32,320 nucleotides of DNA. Origin: Dolichospermum sp. UHCC 0259 (lineage in GTDB: Bacteria; Cyanobacteriota; Cyanobacteriia; Cyanobacteriales; Nostocaceae). The position numbers and the translations under genes were made by a program. Shown in pieces: positions 8,024-16,511 of the stretch. The DNA is taken from assembly GCF_009711935.1 (NCBI RefSeq), contig NZ_VIKX01000255.1, positions 1-32,320 of the forward strand. Reading direction: 5' to 3'. The notes beneath the pieces were generated by a model. That model was not told the DNA's origin and made no database searches. It worked only from the letters and a program-made list of their open reading frames with translations. The stretch's first letter is position 1. Each line of letters opens with the position of its first letter.

Positions 8024-8640
8024 GAAATCCTGAAAAAACAGCCATTTAGTCTCATTTTGTGAATGTTGCCTTTGGGAAAATTTATATCCCCCCTGGGGGG
8101 AAAAAAAGGAAAATTTCTCAAATATTTAGAAATGTAAAGTTAACACTCCTTAACAAAACTCAGAAAACTCATACAGAAGACAAAGAGGCTGTATTCTAAT
8201 CAGATCAAGAATTTCCGGCAAAATTAAAACAATCTTTAACCGCTGAATATTGCGATTTCTTTCCAAAATTGTAAAGTTATGTAACATAAATATAAGATTT
8301 TCCTCAGCTATACCCCTTATATAGGAAGGATTTGAGCCTTGTCTTAAGTTATGATCTCATTTATTCATAATTTGTAACGAATAAAGACTCTATAGCATTG
8401 TATAAACATAAACTGTAGGGGTTAAACAACAGAGGAAAGTTGAAAAAGCAGGCAATTCATCAGGTTTGCCACTTTCTCATAAAATTTCCCTTCACTCTCA
8501 TAATTTTTGGTTTGTAAACTGTAAACTAGTAAATGAGAGAGCGAATTGAGAAACGCTTTGATTTGACTCCGTTGCGAACAAATCCGAATTAGTTTTAATT
8601 TAGACATCTCTCAACTAAGTAATTTAGGAGATTAGAGTCC
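8024..8640 (+). promoter_or_regulatory. cpcB upstream region (617 bases, promoter and long leader)
   Basis: No gene is supported here. The region is AT-rich and contains one exact HLR1 site (8268-8285). Single HLR1-like half sites lie at 8131-8138 and 8371-8378. A perfect CCCCCC-T-GGGGGG palindrome occurs at 8088-8100. The ribosome-binding site for cpcB is AGGAG at 8626-8630. Promoter -35/-10 boxes are not unambiguous; TTGTAA/TATAGC-like elements near 8371-8395 are the best I can see. Confidence 0.6.
8268..8285 (-). promoter_or_regulatory. HLR1 site (RpaB-type operator) upstream of cpcB
   Basis: Read on the minus strand this is GTTACATA-AC-TTTACAAT. It matches the published HLR1 consensus, two (G/T)TTACA(T/A)(T/A) half sites two bases apart, at every position. 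RpaB is the cyanobacterial response regulator that reads HLR1 at photosynthesis and high-light genes. The site is about 360 bases before cpcB. Confidence 0.6.
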
Positions 8641-9162
8641 ATGACATTAGATGTATTTTCCAAGGTTGTTTCCCAAGCTGATGCTAGAGGCGAATTCCTC
8701 AGCACCGAACAACTAGATGCTTTGACCGCAGTTGTAGCTTCTGGCAGCAAGCGTTTAGATGTTGTTAACCGCATCACAAGCAACGCTTCCGCAATCGTTA
8801 CCAACGCTGCTCGTTCTTTGTTTGAAGAACAGCCTCAATTGATCGCTCCTGGTGGTAATGCTTACACCAACCGTCGTAACGCTGCTTGCTTACGCGACAT
8901 GGAAATCATTTTACGCTATGTTACCTACGCTGCAATTGCTGGTGACGCTAGTGTTCTTGATGACCGTTGCTTAAACGGCTTGCGCGAAACATACCAAGCT
9001 TTGGGTACTCCTGGTAGCTCCGTAGCAGTTGGCGTTGGCAAAATGAAAGAAGCAGCGATCGCTATTGTTAACGATCCTAACGGTATCACCAAAGGTGATT
9101 GCAGTTCTTTGGTTTCTGAATTGGCAAGCTACTTCGACCGCGCTGCGGCTGCTGTTGCTTAA
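8641..9162 (+). CDS. cpcB: C-phycocyanin beta subunit
   Basis: A 173-residue phycobiliprotein, matching the usual CpcB length. It carries both phycocyanobilin attachment cysteines: Cys83 in AACLRDMEI (the beta-84 site) and Cys154 in KGDCSSL (the beta-155 site). GGNAYTNRR contains the methylated Asn. The N-terminus [14 protein letters not shown] is typical of CpcB and differs from PecB. With CpcA it forms the hexameric discs of phycobilisome rods on the cytosolic face of the thylakoid. AGGAG lies ten bases before the ATG. First gene of the operon; codon use is strongly biased, as expected for one of the most abundant cell proteins. Confidence 0.98.
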   Translation: MTLDVFSKVVSQADARGEFLSTEQLDALTAVVASGSKRLDVVNRITSNASAIVTNAARSLFEEQPQLIAPGGNAYTNRRNAACLRDMEIILRYVTYAAIAGDASVLDDRCLNGLRETYQALGTPGSSVAVGVGKMKEAAIAIVNDPNGITKGDCSSLVSELASYFDRAAAAVA

Positions 9163-9265
9163 TAATTCACTACAAAATAGCTCGAACCTAAATTGAGCTT
9201 TTCCCATAGTCTGCATGGCCTAGCCATACAAAAAAAGCAAGAAACTATCTAGGAGATTTTCACCA

Positions 9266-9754
9266 ATGAAAACACCAATTACCGAAGCAATCGCATCTGC
9301 TGATACCCAAGGACGCTTTTTAAGCAACACCGAATTACAAGCAGTTAATGGTCGTCTAGTTCGTGCCGCTGCCAGCATGGAAGCTGCTCGTGGTTTAACA
9401 GCTAACGCTCAAAAATTGATTGACGGTGCTACCAGTGCTGTATACAGCAAATTCCCTTACACCACCTCTACACAAGGCAATCAATTCGCATCTGATGCTC
9501 GTGGTAAATCCAAGTGCGCTCGTGACGTTGGTCACTACCTCCGCATCATCACCTATAGCTTAGTTGCTGGTGGTACAGGTCCTTTGGACGAGTTCTTGAT
9601 TGCTGGTTTAGCTGAAGTTAACGCAGCATTTGACTTGTCTCCTAGCTGGTACGTAGAAGCTTTAAAATCCATCAAAGCTAATCATGGTTTGAGTGGTCAA
9701 GCTGCTAACGAAGCTAATACCTACATTGACTACGCAATCAACGCTCTTAGCTAG
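9266..9754 (+). CDS. cpcA: C-phycocyanin alpha subunit
   Basis: A 162-residue phycobiliprotein with the single bilin-attachment Cys84 in [12 protein letters not shown] and the conserved C-terminus [22 protein letters not shown]. It pairs with CpcB, 103 bases upstream. CpcE/CpcF encoded downstream attach phycocyanobilin to Cys84. The start ATG is preceded by AGGAG. The first residues [10 protein letters not shown] lack the second-position valine seen in many CpcA proteins; this is minor. Followed by a large inverted-repeat structure rather than directly by the linker gene. Confidence 0.98.
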   Translation: MKTPITEAIASADTQGRFLSNTELQAVNGRLVRAAASMEAARGLTANAQKLIDGATSAVYSKFPYTTSTQGNQFASDARGKSKCARDVGHYLRIITYSLVAGGTGPLDEFLIAGLAEVNAAFDLSPSWYVEALKSIKANHGLSGQAANEANTYIDYAINALS

Positions 9755-9762
9755 ATAGCGTC

Positions 9763-9934
9763 ATGCCCGGAGAGGGATACAATTGTTAGATGGATTTACC
9801 CCTAAAGGGGTTCACCAGTCGTTCATGGGGAGTCACTGCGTAAGTTGGAAAATATTCCGACTGGGAATTGAGTGGCGTTAAGACCATACATGATCACTCT
9901 GGTTCACCTAGCAATTGGATCTAGCTCCGGGCAT
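9763..9934 (+). promoter_or_regulatory. Large structured RNA element between cpcA and cpcC
   Basis: A 172-base segment with nested pairing. The outer stem is ATGCCCGGAG (9763-9772) with CTCCGGGCAT (9925-9934), ten perfect pairs. The next is CAATTGTTAG (9780-9789) with CTAGCAATTG (9908-9917), ten pairs including one G-U. Inside are the hairpin ACCCC-TAAA-GGGGT and the hairpin AGTTGGAA-AATA-TTCCGACT (9843-9862). CCAGTCG (9815-9821) can pair with CGACTGG (9858-9864) instead of the last hairpin. Likely role: stabilising cpcBA mRNA or limiting read-through so that linkers are made in smaller amounts. The mechanism is inference. Confidence 0.7.
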
Positions 9935-10002
9935 AGTTTTATGTACCAATAAAATAGGTCAAGAGGGAATAGGGAAGAGGCAAGAGGTAAGAAAGAGTAA
10001 TC

Positions 10003-10040
10003 CTACTGACTACTGACCACTGACTACTAACCACTGACCA
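10003..10040. repeat. Heptamer tandem repeat (CTACTGA/CCACTGA)
   Basis: Degenerate seven-base repeats built on CTACTGA and CCACTGA, between the cpcA structured element and the cpcC ribosome-binding site. Confidence 0.8.
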
Positions 10041-10082
10041 AGCTTTATTCAGCCAAAATTCGGCACAATAAAGGGGAAAAAT

Positions 10083-10943
10083 ATGTCAATTACAGCAGCA
10101 GCATCCAGACTGGGGACAGAGCCTTTTAGCGACGCACGCAGAGTTGAGCTACGCCCCAGCGCCAGCCGAGAAGAAGTCGAAGCGGTAATTCGTGCTGTTT
10201 ATCGGCACGTTTTAGGAAATGACTATATATTGGCATCAGATCGCTTAATCAGTGCAGAATCACTGTTACGCGATGGCAACTTGAGCGTCCGTGAATTTGT
10301 TCGCAGCGTTGCTAAATCAGAACTCTACAAAGCTAAATTCTTCTACAACAGTTTTCAAACTCGGTTAATTGAACTCAACTACAAACATTTGTTGGGTCGC
10401 GCACCATACAATGAGTCTGAAGTAACTTACCACTTAGACTTATATATTAACCAAGGTTACGACGCGGAAATTGACTCCTACATTGATTCTGAAGAATATC
10501 AAAATAGCTTTGGGGAAAATGTTGTTCCCTACTATCGTGGTTTTGATTTCCAAGCAGGACAAAATGCAGCCGGATTTACTCGGATGTTCCGTTTATACCG
10601 GGGTTATGCCAACAGCGATACTGCTCAAGTTGAAGGTTCTAAATCTCGTTTAGCGCGGGAATTAGCCAGCAATCAGACTTCCTCAGTTGTTGGACCATCT
10701 GGCAGTAATGAAAACTGGGGTTTCCGTGTATCTGCGGATAACGCTCCTAAGCAAAACTTGGGTAATGCCGTAGGAGAATCAAATCGTACCTACCGAGTTG
10801 AAGTTACAGGCATCCGCAATCCAGGATACCCCAGCGTGCGCCGGAGCAGCACAGTATTTATTGTACCTTACGAGCGCCTCCTAGACAAAATGCAGCAAAT
10901 TCATCGAGTTGGCGGCAAAATTGTCAGCGTAATTTCAACCTAA
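10083..10943 (+). CDS. cpcC: Phycocyanin-associated rod linker
   Basis: A 286-residue rod linker (L-R type, about 32 kDa). Residues about 17-150 form the phycobilisome linker domain, with [32 protein letters not shown] and [17 protein letters not shown]. Residues about 230-286 form a CpcD-like domain ([33 protein letters not shown]). It joins phycocyanin hexamers within rods and tunes their absorption. GGGGA precedes the ATG. Its C-terminal domain is homologous to the next gene product, CpcD, which caps the rod at the equivalent surface. Confidence 0.97.
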   Translation: MSITAAASRLGTEPFSDARRVELRPSASREEVEAVIRAVYRHVLGNDYILASDRLISAESLLRDGNLSVREFVRSVAKSELYKAKFFYNSFQTRLIELNYKHLLGRAPYNESEVTYHLDLYINQGYDAEIDSYIDSEEYQNSFGENVVPYYRGFDFQAGQNAAGFTRMFRLYRGYANSDTAQVEGSKSRLARELASNQTSSVVGPSGSNENWGFRVSADNAPKQNLGNAVGESNRTYRVEVTGIRNPGYPSVRRSSTVFIVPYERLLDKMQQIHRVGGKIVSVIST

Positions 10944-10993
10944 GATTCCGGTGCTGTTCACCGACAAAACTCATCATAGGAGATATAGAAGTA

Positions 10994-11233
10994 ATGTTCG
11001 GTCAAACCACACTTGGCGCTGGTAGCGTTTCCTCATCTGCAAGCCGCGTATTTCGTTATGAAGTTATCGGCTTGAAGCAAAACGAAGAAAGCGACAAAAA
11101 TAAATTCGACATTCGCCGTAGTGGTAGCGTGTTTATTACCGTACCCTACAGCCGCATGAATGAGGAAATGCAACGAATCAGCCGTTTAGGTGGCAGAATC
11201 GTCAAAATTGAAACTTTGACAGTAGCAGAATAA
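10994..11233 (+). CDS. cpcD: Small rod-capping linker
   Basis: A 79-residue CpcD-domain protein, FRYEVIGLKQNEESDKN followed by SGSVFITVPYSRMNEEMQRISRLGGRIVKI. It caps the distal end of phycocyanin rods and sets rod length. AGGAG lies upstream of the ATG, 50 bases after cpcC. Full length for the family. Confidence 0.96.
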   Translation: MFGQTTLGAGSVSSSASRVFRYEVIGLKQNEESDKNKFDIRRSGSVFITVPYSRMNEEMQRISRLGGRIVKIETLTVAE

Positions 11234-11249
11234 ACATAACGCCCTGGCA

Positions 11250-12080
11250 ATGATAGAAACCAGTGGAGAAGAATATTCTGTAGAGAATGCCCCAAATCTC
11301 ACACCAGAGATAGCGATCGCTAACCTGCAATCATCAGATTTAAGTCTCCGCTATTATGCTGCTTGGTGGTTGGGTAAGTTCCGGGTCAGTCAGCCAGAAG
11401 CCATAGACGCACTGATCAGGGCGTTAGAGGATGAATCTGACAGAACCGAACTGGGTGGTTATCCCTTACGGCGTAATGCCGCGAGGGCGCTTGGTAAATT
11501 GGGCAACCTAAAAGCCGTACCAGGTTTGATTAAGTGTTTAGAATGTAGTGATTTTTATGTCCGCGAAGCAGCAGCCCAGTCTTTAGCTATGCTTCAGGAT
11601 AAAACCGCATTACCAGCACTGATCAAACTGCTCGATGGGGGAGTTGACCAAGCCGTACAAGTACCTGGTTTTCCCCACCTTGCCCAGCCCTATACAGCAG
11701 TATTAGAAGCCTTAGGAGCTATGGGTGCAACTGAGGCTATTTCCCTTGTGCAGCCTTTTCTCAACCATCCTGTTCCTCGATTACAATGCTCCGCCGCGAG
11801 AGCCATGTACCAACTGACACAAGACTCTATTTATGGTGAGTTATTAGTGAAAACTTTGGCCACAGGTGATTTAAAAATGCGTCGTGTTGTGTTGGGGGAT
11901 TTGGGAGCAATTGGGTATTTGGCAGCAGCAGAGGCGATCGCCCAAGCGCAAGTGGAAAGTAGCTTTAAACTTATTGCTTTAAAAGGATTATTAGAGTATC
12001 AACTGCCAGAACAGTCTGATACTTTTGATATATCCGCACCAGCTATCCGCATCATGAATCTCATAGATTCACTTTTGTAG
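11250..12080 (+). CDS. cpcE: Phycocyanin alpha-subunit phycocyanobilin lyase, CpcE subunit
   Basis: A 276-residue HEAT-repeat protein: LRYYAAWWLGKFRV, LRRNAARALGKLGNLKAVPGLIKCL, VREAAAQSLAMLQDKTALPALIKLL, RLQCSAARAMYQL. With CpcF it forms the heterodimeric lyase that attaches phycocyanobilin to Cys84 of CpcA and can also remove it. It lies 16 bases after cpcD with no clear ribosome-binding site, consistent with lower translation than the structural genes. Length is normal for CpcE. Confidence 0.95.
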   Translation: MIETSGEEYSVENAPNLTPEIAIANLQSSDLSLRYYAAWWLGKFRVSQPEAIDALIRALEDESDRTELGGYPLRRNAARALGKLGNLKAVPGLIKCLECSDFYVREAAAQSLAMLQDKTALPALIKLLDGGVDQAVQVPGFPHLAQPYTAVLEALGAMGATEAISLVQPFLNHPVPRLQCSAARAMYQLTQDSIYGELLVKTLATGDLKMRRVVLGDLGAIGYLAAAEAIAQAQVESSFKLIALKGLLEYQLPEQSDTFDISAPAIRIMNLIDSLL

Positions 12081-12146
12081 TCAGTAGTCAGTTGTTAATT
12101 GTCAGTCGCAAAACTACTGACCGTTCGGCTGACGCTCACGGCGAAG

Positions 12147-12174
12147 CCACTGACCACTGACCACTGACCACTGA
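12147..12174. repeat. Heptamer tandem repeat (CCACTGA)x4
   Basis: Four exact CCACTGA copies in the cpcE-cpcF spacer, preceded at 12121-12146 by a palindromic GGCTGACGCTCACGGCGAAGCC-like dispersed repeat. Confidence 0.9.
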
Positions 12175-12185
12175 CGACTAATCAA

Positions 12186-12785
12186 ATGGATGAACTAATT
12201 CAGGCTGTCACCGTAGCAGAAACACCTGAGCAAATGGTGACAGCAGTTAAAAATCTGGCAGCAGTCAAAGATCCATTGGCAATTCCTACCTTAATTGCCG
12301 TCTTTGGTTATAACAATCCAGCAGCGGCCATAGTGGCAGCAGCCGGGTTAACGGAGTTGGGAGAAATAGCAGTGCCACAATTGCTAGACCAAATTGATGA
12401 TTATAACTATGGCGCACGGGCTTATTCGATTCGCACAATAGCAGCGATCGCAGATCCCCGTGCTTTGGATATTCTCATCTCCACTGCATTGACTGACTTT
12501 GCCCCTAGCGTCCGCCGTGCTGCTGCGAAGGGATTAGGAAACATACATTGGCAGAAATTAGCACCTAATGAAGCTGAAATAGCCATTAACCGCGCCTTAG
12601 AGACACTTCTGTTGATTTGCGAAGATGCAGATTGGTCAATTCGTTATGCTGCTATTGTTGGGTTACAAGCTTTAGCAAAAGTGGCTATCGTGCGATCGCC
12701 TATTTCGGCTAAATTTCAATTAATGCTGACTAACGATACTGAAAAAGCCGTTCGCGCTCGCATTCAGTTGGCCTTAGCCCAGTAA
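12186..12785 (+). CDS. cpcF: Phycocyanin alpha-subunit phycocyanobilin lyase, CpcF subunit
   Basis: A 199-residue HEAT-repeat protein and partner of CpcE. Repeats include NNPAAAIVAAAGLTELGEIAVPQLL, YGARAYSIRTIAAIADPRALDIL, and SVRRAAAKGLGNIHW. It lies 105 bases after cpcE, a spacer filled by short repeats that still leaves the order cpcE-cpcF intact. Length is close to the 200-residue norm. Function is firmly assigned by family and by position between cpcE and cpcG1. Confidence 0.94.
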   Translation: MDELIQAVTVAETPEQMVTAVKNLAAVKDPLAIPTLIAVFGYNNPAAAIVAAAGLTELGEIAVPQLLDQIDDYNYGARAYSIRTIAAIADPRALDILISTALTDFAPSVRRAAAKGLGNIHWQKLAPNEAEIAINRALETLLLICEDADWSIRYAAIVGLQALAKVAIVRSPISAKFQLMLTNDTEKAVRARIQLALAQ

Positions 12786-12822
12786 ACTGATTTATATACC
12801 ATATAACAAGGTAAAATTAAAG

Positions 12823-13659
12823 ATGTCAATACCACTACTAGAATATGCGCCCAAGTCGCAAAACCAACGAGTAGAAGGTTATGAAGTTCCTAACGAAGAC
12901 ACCCCAACTATTTATCGCTTAGATCGAGCTACATCAGACCAAGATATTGATAGCATCATCTGGGCTGCATATCGCCAAATTTTCAGCGAACATTTGATTT
13001 TAGTCAGCTATAAGCAAACCGCTTTAGAATCACAACTGCGAAATCGGGCGATTACCCTCCGTGATTTTATCCGAGGTTTAGGTAAATCAGAGGTTTACCG
13101 TACCCAAGTAGCAGATACAAATTCTAACTACCGCCTAGTTGACATCACCTTAAAACGTTTCTTAGGTCGGGCTGCTTACAACCAAGACGAAGAAATTGCT
13201 TGGTCAATCGTGATTGCTACCAAAGGGTTACATGGTTTTATAGATGCTTTATTAGAATCAGACGAGTATTTAGACAACTTTGGTGATGATGTAGTCCCTT
13301 ACCAACGTCGTCGTTTTGGCTCACGCCCCTTTAATCTAGCTAACCCTCGTTATGGTACTGACTGGCGCGATACTCAAAACCTGCGTGGTTTGGCTGGTCG
13401 TTCCTACTACAACATCCGCACATCAGGACAACTGACCACAGCAGATATCCGTCGGGCAATTCCTGCCAACTTCTTTATCATCGCTGGGTCTATTATTACC
13501 AACGAAGTTAACTACCAACGCAGTTTGGCCACAGCCCAATCTTACGTTAGTAATACCGCAATACCTGACACTAGCAGAGATCATCAAGAACAACCCACAG
13601 TTAAACCTGTAGCAGTTTCCTTACCTTATCGTTATATTCCGGCGATCGCTAAAAATTAG
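12823..13659 (+). CDS. cpcG1: Phycobilisome rod-core linker CpcG1
   Basis: A 278-residue rod-core linker. The family N-terminus IPLLEYAPKSQNQRVEGYEVPNEDTP opens the linker domain (residues about 25-160: [48 protein letters not shown]). The C-terminal 90 residues bind the allophycocyanin core and are polar, without a membrane helix. It fixes phycocyanin rods to the core. First of four tandem cpcG paralogues, and the longest. AAGG precedes the ATG. Confidence 0.95.
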   Translation: MSIPLLEYAPKSQNQRVEGYEVPNEDTPTIYRLDRATSDQDIDSIIWAAYRQIFSEHLILVSYKQTALESQLRNRAITLRDFIRGLGKSEVYRTQVADTNSNYRLVDITLKRFLGRAAYNQDEEIAWSIVIATKGLHGFIDALLESDEYLDNFGDDVVPYQRRRFGSRPFNLANPRYGTDWRDTQNLRGLAGRSYYNIRTSGQLTTADIRRAIPANFFIIAGSIITNEVNYQRSLATAQSYVSNTAIPDTSRDHQEQPTVKPVAVSLPYRYIPAIAKN

Positions 13660-13803
13660 TCATTAGTCATTAGTTATTAGTCATTGGTCATTGGTAAGAA
13701 CAACTGACAACTGACAACTAAAAACTGACAACTAACAACTAACAACCAACAACCAACAACCAACAACTGACAACTGACAACTGACAAAGGACAAAGGACA
13801 AAC
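13657..13803. repeat. Heptamer tandem repeat array between cpcG1 and cpcG2
   Basis: About 140 bases made almost entirely of seven-base units. TAGTCAT/TGGTCAT variants come first, then CAACTGA/CAACTAA/CAACCAA variants, ending in GGACAAA units. The array abuts the ATG of cpcG2, so the normal ribosome-binding region is repeat sequence. The spacer otherwise holds nothing. Confidence 0.9.
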
Positions 13804-14547
13804 ATGACAATACCTTTACTAGAATACAAACCCAGTTCTCAAAACCAGCGTGTTTCTGGTTATGAAGTACCCAACGAAGATACACCCAAAATTTACCGCA
13901 TCGAAGACTATGGCTTTGGTGGAGAAGTAGAAGAATTAATCTGGGCTGCTTATCGGCAACTTTTCAGTGAACACGTCATTCTCAAATTTTACCGCCCAGT
14001 TAATTTAGAATCCCAAGTCAAAAACAAAGCCATTACCGTCCGTGATTTTATTCGGGGTTTAGCAAAATCTGAAGCTTTCCAAAGTTTGGTAATTCAGAGT
14101 AACTCCAACTACAGATTAGTAGAAATTGGACTAAAACGGTTATTAGGTCGCGCACCTTATAACAAAGAAGAAGAAATCGCTTGGTCAATTGTGATTGCTA
14201 CCAAAGGTTGGGGCGGTTTTGTGGATGCTTTACTAGATTCTGAAGAATATCAAAATAACTTTGGGGAAAATATCGTTCCCTACCAAAGACGACGTTATAA
14301 AGATAGACCCTTTAATTTAGTAACACCACGATACAGCGACTACTGGCGCGACCAAATCGAAGATGCTCGTTACAAATGGGGCGACATTAAAAACTTTTTG
14401 GATATGGCAAATTCCATTAAGATTAAAACAGTAACAATAACACCAGTTAGCACTGCCAATATCCAAATTCCTGATACCACGAGGGAAACAACATCAACAG
14501 GTATTCCTGTTTCTATTAGTCCTAGTGCTAGTTTTCCTTTGCGCTAA
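13804..14547 (+). CDS. cpcG2: Phycobilisome rod-core linker CpcG2
   Basis: A 247-residue rod-core linker with the paralogue N-terminus TIPLLEYKPSSQNQRV and linker motifs [28 protein letters not shown] and [18 protein letters not shown]. The C-terminal tail (KIKTVTITPVSTAN onward) is short and soluble, so it is a conventional core-attaching linker. It is separated from cpcG1 by a heptamer repeat array that runs up to the start codon and provides no clear AGGAG, which may lower its translation. Confidence 0.94.
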   Translation: MTIPLLEYKPSSQNQRVSGYEVPNEDTPKIYRIEDYGFGGEVEELIWAAYRQLFSEHVILKFYRPVNLESQVKNKAITVRDFIRGLAKSEAFQSLVIQSNSNYRLVEIGLKRLLGRAPYNKEEEIAWSIVIATKGWGGFVDALLDSEEYQNNFGENIVPYQRRRYKDRPFNLVTPRYSDYWRDQIEDARYKWGDIKNFLDMANSIKIKTVTITPVSTANIQIPDTTRETTSTGIPVSISPSASFPLR

Positions 14548-14688
14548 GATAGTTTTTTAACTAGCTGGGAAATTTCGGTGATAAAAGTGACAAAGTTTGC
14601 ATTTTTTTAAGGATTTTAATTTTAGTTATTTCGCTAAGTATGACGACATTTTAAGATGCCAACTTTACTAAAAGGCAGGTTCTTTAAA

Positions 14689-15417
14689 ATGGCAATTCCT
14701 TTACTTAAATACAAACCTACAACTCAAAACCAAAGAGTAAACAGTTTCGGTACGGCAGATATTAATGAAGACAATCCTTATATCTACCGAATTGAAAATG
14801 CTAATTCTTCCGGCGAACTTGAACAACTAATTTGGGCTGCTTATCGCCAAATTTTTAACGAACAGGAGATTCTCAAATTTAACCGTCAAATTACCCTAGA
14901 AACCCAACTCAAAAATAGGTCAATTACGGTTAAAGACTTCATTCGTGGTTTGGTGAAATCAGAAAGGTTTTATCAGCTAGTTGTGACACCTAATAACAAC
15001 TATCGGTTGGTAGAAATGGTTCTGAAAAGAATCTTGGGTCGTTCTCCCTATAATGAGCAAGAGAAAATTGCTTGGTCAATTCAAATTGCTACTTTAGGTT
15101 GGGGAAAATTTGTGGATGTTCTGATTGATAGTAGCGAGTATGAACAAGCCTTTGGTGAGTATACCGTACCCTATCAACGCAAACGAATGACCACAGACCG
15201 CCCCATTAGCTTTACTCCCCGCTATGGTGCTGATTATCGTGACCGGGCAGGTATTGTCCAAAAATGGCCGTATATTCGTCAATGGCGTGGAGGTTTCTAC
15301 CCAGGCTCTGGGCAAAATGTTGATTTGGGGGCATTGTCTGCTGTATTACTGGTAATAACCGCAGGCATCACTTTCTTGTTGATTCTCAATTGGTTAGGAA
15401 TTAGTGATATCTACTAA
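14689..15417 (+). CDS. cpcL: Membrane-anchored rod linker, CpcL type (third cpcG)
   Basis: A 242-residue linker starting [17 protein letters not shown]. It has the linker motifs [32 protein letters not shown] and [18 protein letters not shown]. Unlike its three siblings it ends in a hydrophobic helix (about residues 213-235, [20 protein letters not shown]) and lacks a core-binding tail. That is the hallmark of CpcL, which anchors phycocyanin rods to the thylakoid membrane and passes energy to photosystem I without an allophycocyanin core; cpcG3 of Anabaena is of this type. The start at 14689 matches the paralogues; an upstream in-frame ATG at 14656 would add 11 unrelated residues. Confidence 0.92.
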   Translation: MAIPLLKYKPTTQNQRVNSFGTADINEDNPYIYRIENANSSGELEQLIWAAYRQIFNEQEILKFNRQITLETQLKNRSITVKDFIRGLVKSERFYQLVVTPNNNYRLVEMVLKRILGRSPYNEQEKIAWSIQIATLGWGKFVDVLIDSSEYEQAFGEYTVPYQRKRMTTDRPISFTPRYGADYRDRAGIVQKWPYIRQWRGGFYPGSGQNVDLGALSAVLLVITAGITFLLILNWLGISDIY

Positions 15418-15476
15418 CCTTTTGAGGGGAAAATAAGATCGAGAGGAAATAGGGAATCAGCAATAGGGTAAAACTA

Positions 15477-15497
15477 TTCCCTGTTCCCTGTTCCCTG
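15477..15497. repeat. Heptamer tandem repeat (TTCCCTG)x3 with flanking inverted repeat
   Basis: Three TTCCCTG copies. GAATCAG (15454-15460) and CTGATTC (15495-15501) can pair across them. Located between the third and fourth cpcG genes. Confidence 0.75.
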
Positions 15498-15542
15498 ATT
15501 CATTATCTTTGTTTAATTTGATAATAAAAGGAGAAAAATAAT

Positions 15543-16304
15543 ATGGCATTGCCATTACTTCAATACAATCCAAGTAGTCAAAATCACCGGGTGGCCAGCT
15601 TTGGCATTGCTGACCAAAATGAAGATACACCTTATATCTATCGGATTGAAGATGTTAGTTCTTACACTGACATGACTAATATCATTTGGGCTGCTTATCG
15701 CCAAGTTTTCAGTGAACATGAAATTCTCAAGTTTAACCGTCAAGGGACTTTAGAATCTCAACTGAAAAATGGTTCTTTGTCAGTTCGTGATTTTATTCGC
15801 GGTTTAGCTAAATCTGAAGCTTTCTATCGTTTGGTTGTTTCTGTTAACAACAACTACCGTTTGGTAGATATCACCCTCAAGCGTTTGTTGGGTCGTTGTG
15901 CTTACAATAAAAAAGAAGAAATTGCTTGGTCAATTGTGATTTGTAACAAGGGCTTTGGCGGTTTCGTTGATGCTTTATTAGATAGTGAAGAGTACAACCA
16001 AAACTTTGGTGAAAATACTGTACCTTACCAACGCAAGCGGTTTGTAGATCGTCCCTTTAACTTGGTAACTCCTCGTTACGGTGCAGATTTCCAAGAAACA
16101 GCCGGTACAGTCACAACCGATTGGCGCTTTACTTTGGAGAATTTCTATACTGCTAAAGCTAAAGAAAAGCGGATGGCAGAAGGAGATCCTCGCAAGTTTA
16201 GAGGTATGGCAGCTTCTGTATCTGGTAAAGGTAACTATGCTCAAAAGCTATCTTCTTTTGATATTGATTACCTGAATGCTGTTCCTTATCGTGGCAAACG
16301 CTAG
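15543..16304 (+). CDS. cpcG4: Phycobilisome rod-core linker CpcG4
   Basis: A 253-residue rod-core linker with the N-terminus [20 protein letters not shown] and motifs [32 protein letters not shown] and [18 protein letters not shown]. The C-terminal 75 residues are basic and soluble ([19 protein letters not shown]), suited to core binding. AGGAG lies upstream of the ATG, the best ribosome-binding site of the four cpcG genes. Last gene of the operon; two hairpins with T-rich tails follow. Confidence 0.95.
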   Translation: MALPLLQYNPSSQNHRVASFGIADQNEDTPYIYRIEDVSSYTDMTNIIWAAYRQVFSEHEILKFNRQGTLESQLKNGSLSVRDFIRGLAKSEAFYRLVVSVNNNYRLVDITLKRLLGRCAYNKKEEIAWSIVICNKGFGGFVDALLDSEEYNQNFGENTVPYQRKRFVDRPFNLVTPRYGADFQETAGTVTTDWRFTLENFYTAKAKEKRMAEGDPRKFRGMAASVSGKGNYAQKLSSFDIDYLNAVPYRGKR

Positions 16305-16343
16305 TACCGACTAGGCGGAATTAAAAATTAATAATTAAAAATT

Positions 16344-16369
16344 AAAAAGGCGGATATTACCAGCTTTTT
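16344..16369 (+). terminator. Candidate terminator after cpcG4
   Basis: AAAAAG (16344-16349) pairs with CTTTTT (16364-16369). The transcript then runs into a T-rich stretch. It is the first of two possible ends for the cpc operon and the weaker one. Confidence 0.4.
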
Positions 16370-16440
16370 AGTTATTTTTAATAGTTAGTTAATTTCCGCT
16401 GTTGTGTACTAAGTTTACCCAAAAATTTTTAATTTATAGG

Positions 16441-16481
16441 GTGCGTTAGGAAGATAATTCTTGACGCACTCTTAATTTTTT
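16441..16481 (+). terminator. Candidate terminator of the cpc operon
   Basis: GTGCGT (16441-16446) and ACGCAC (16464-16469) form the outer stem. AGGAA and TTCTT pair inside it. CTTAATTTTTT follows. Placed between cpcG4 and the convergent small gene, it suits rho-independent termination. Confidence 0.6.
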
Positions 16482-16511
16482 GTGCTGTTGCTCATGGTTT
16501 TGTAAAATTTC

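Noticed and set aside
8088-8100. C6-T-G6 palindrome as terminator of the pseudouridine synthase gene
   Set aside because: On the plus strand it is followed by A residues, not T, so it is not a standard terminator.
8422-8607. 61-codon frame on the minus strand in the cpcB leader
   Set aside because: Antisense within the long phycocyanin leader, no ribosome-binding site, no recognisable protein; better read as untranslated leader.
8971-9216. Minus-strand frame over the end of cpcB
   Set aside because: Mirror of the strongly codon-biased cpcB gene.
8641-9754. Possibility that the first two genes are pecB/pecA
   Set aside because: N-termini, cysteine contexts and the following C-D-E-F-G1-4 order are those of phycocyanin.
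13657-13803. CRISPR array
   Set aside because: Units are seven bases with no spacers; these are short tandem repeats.
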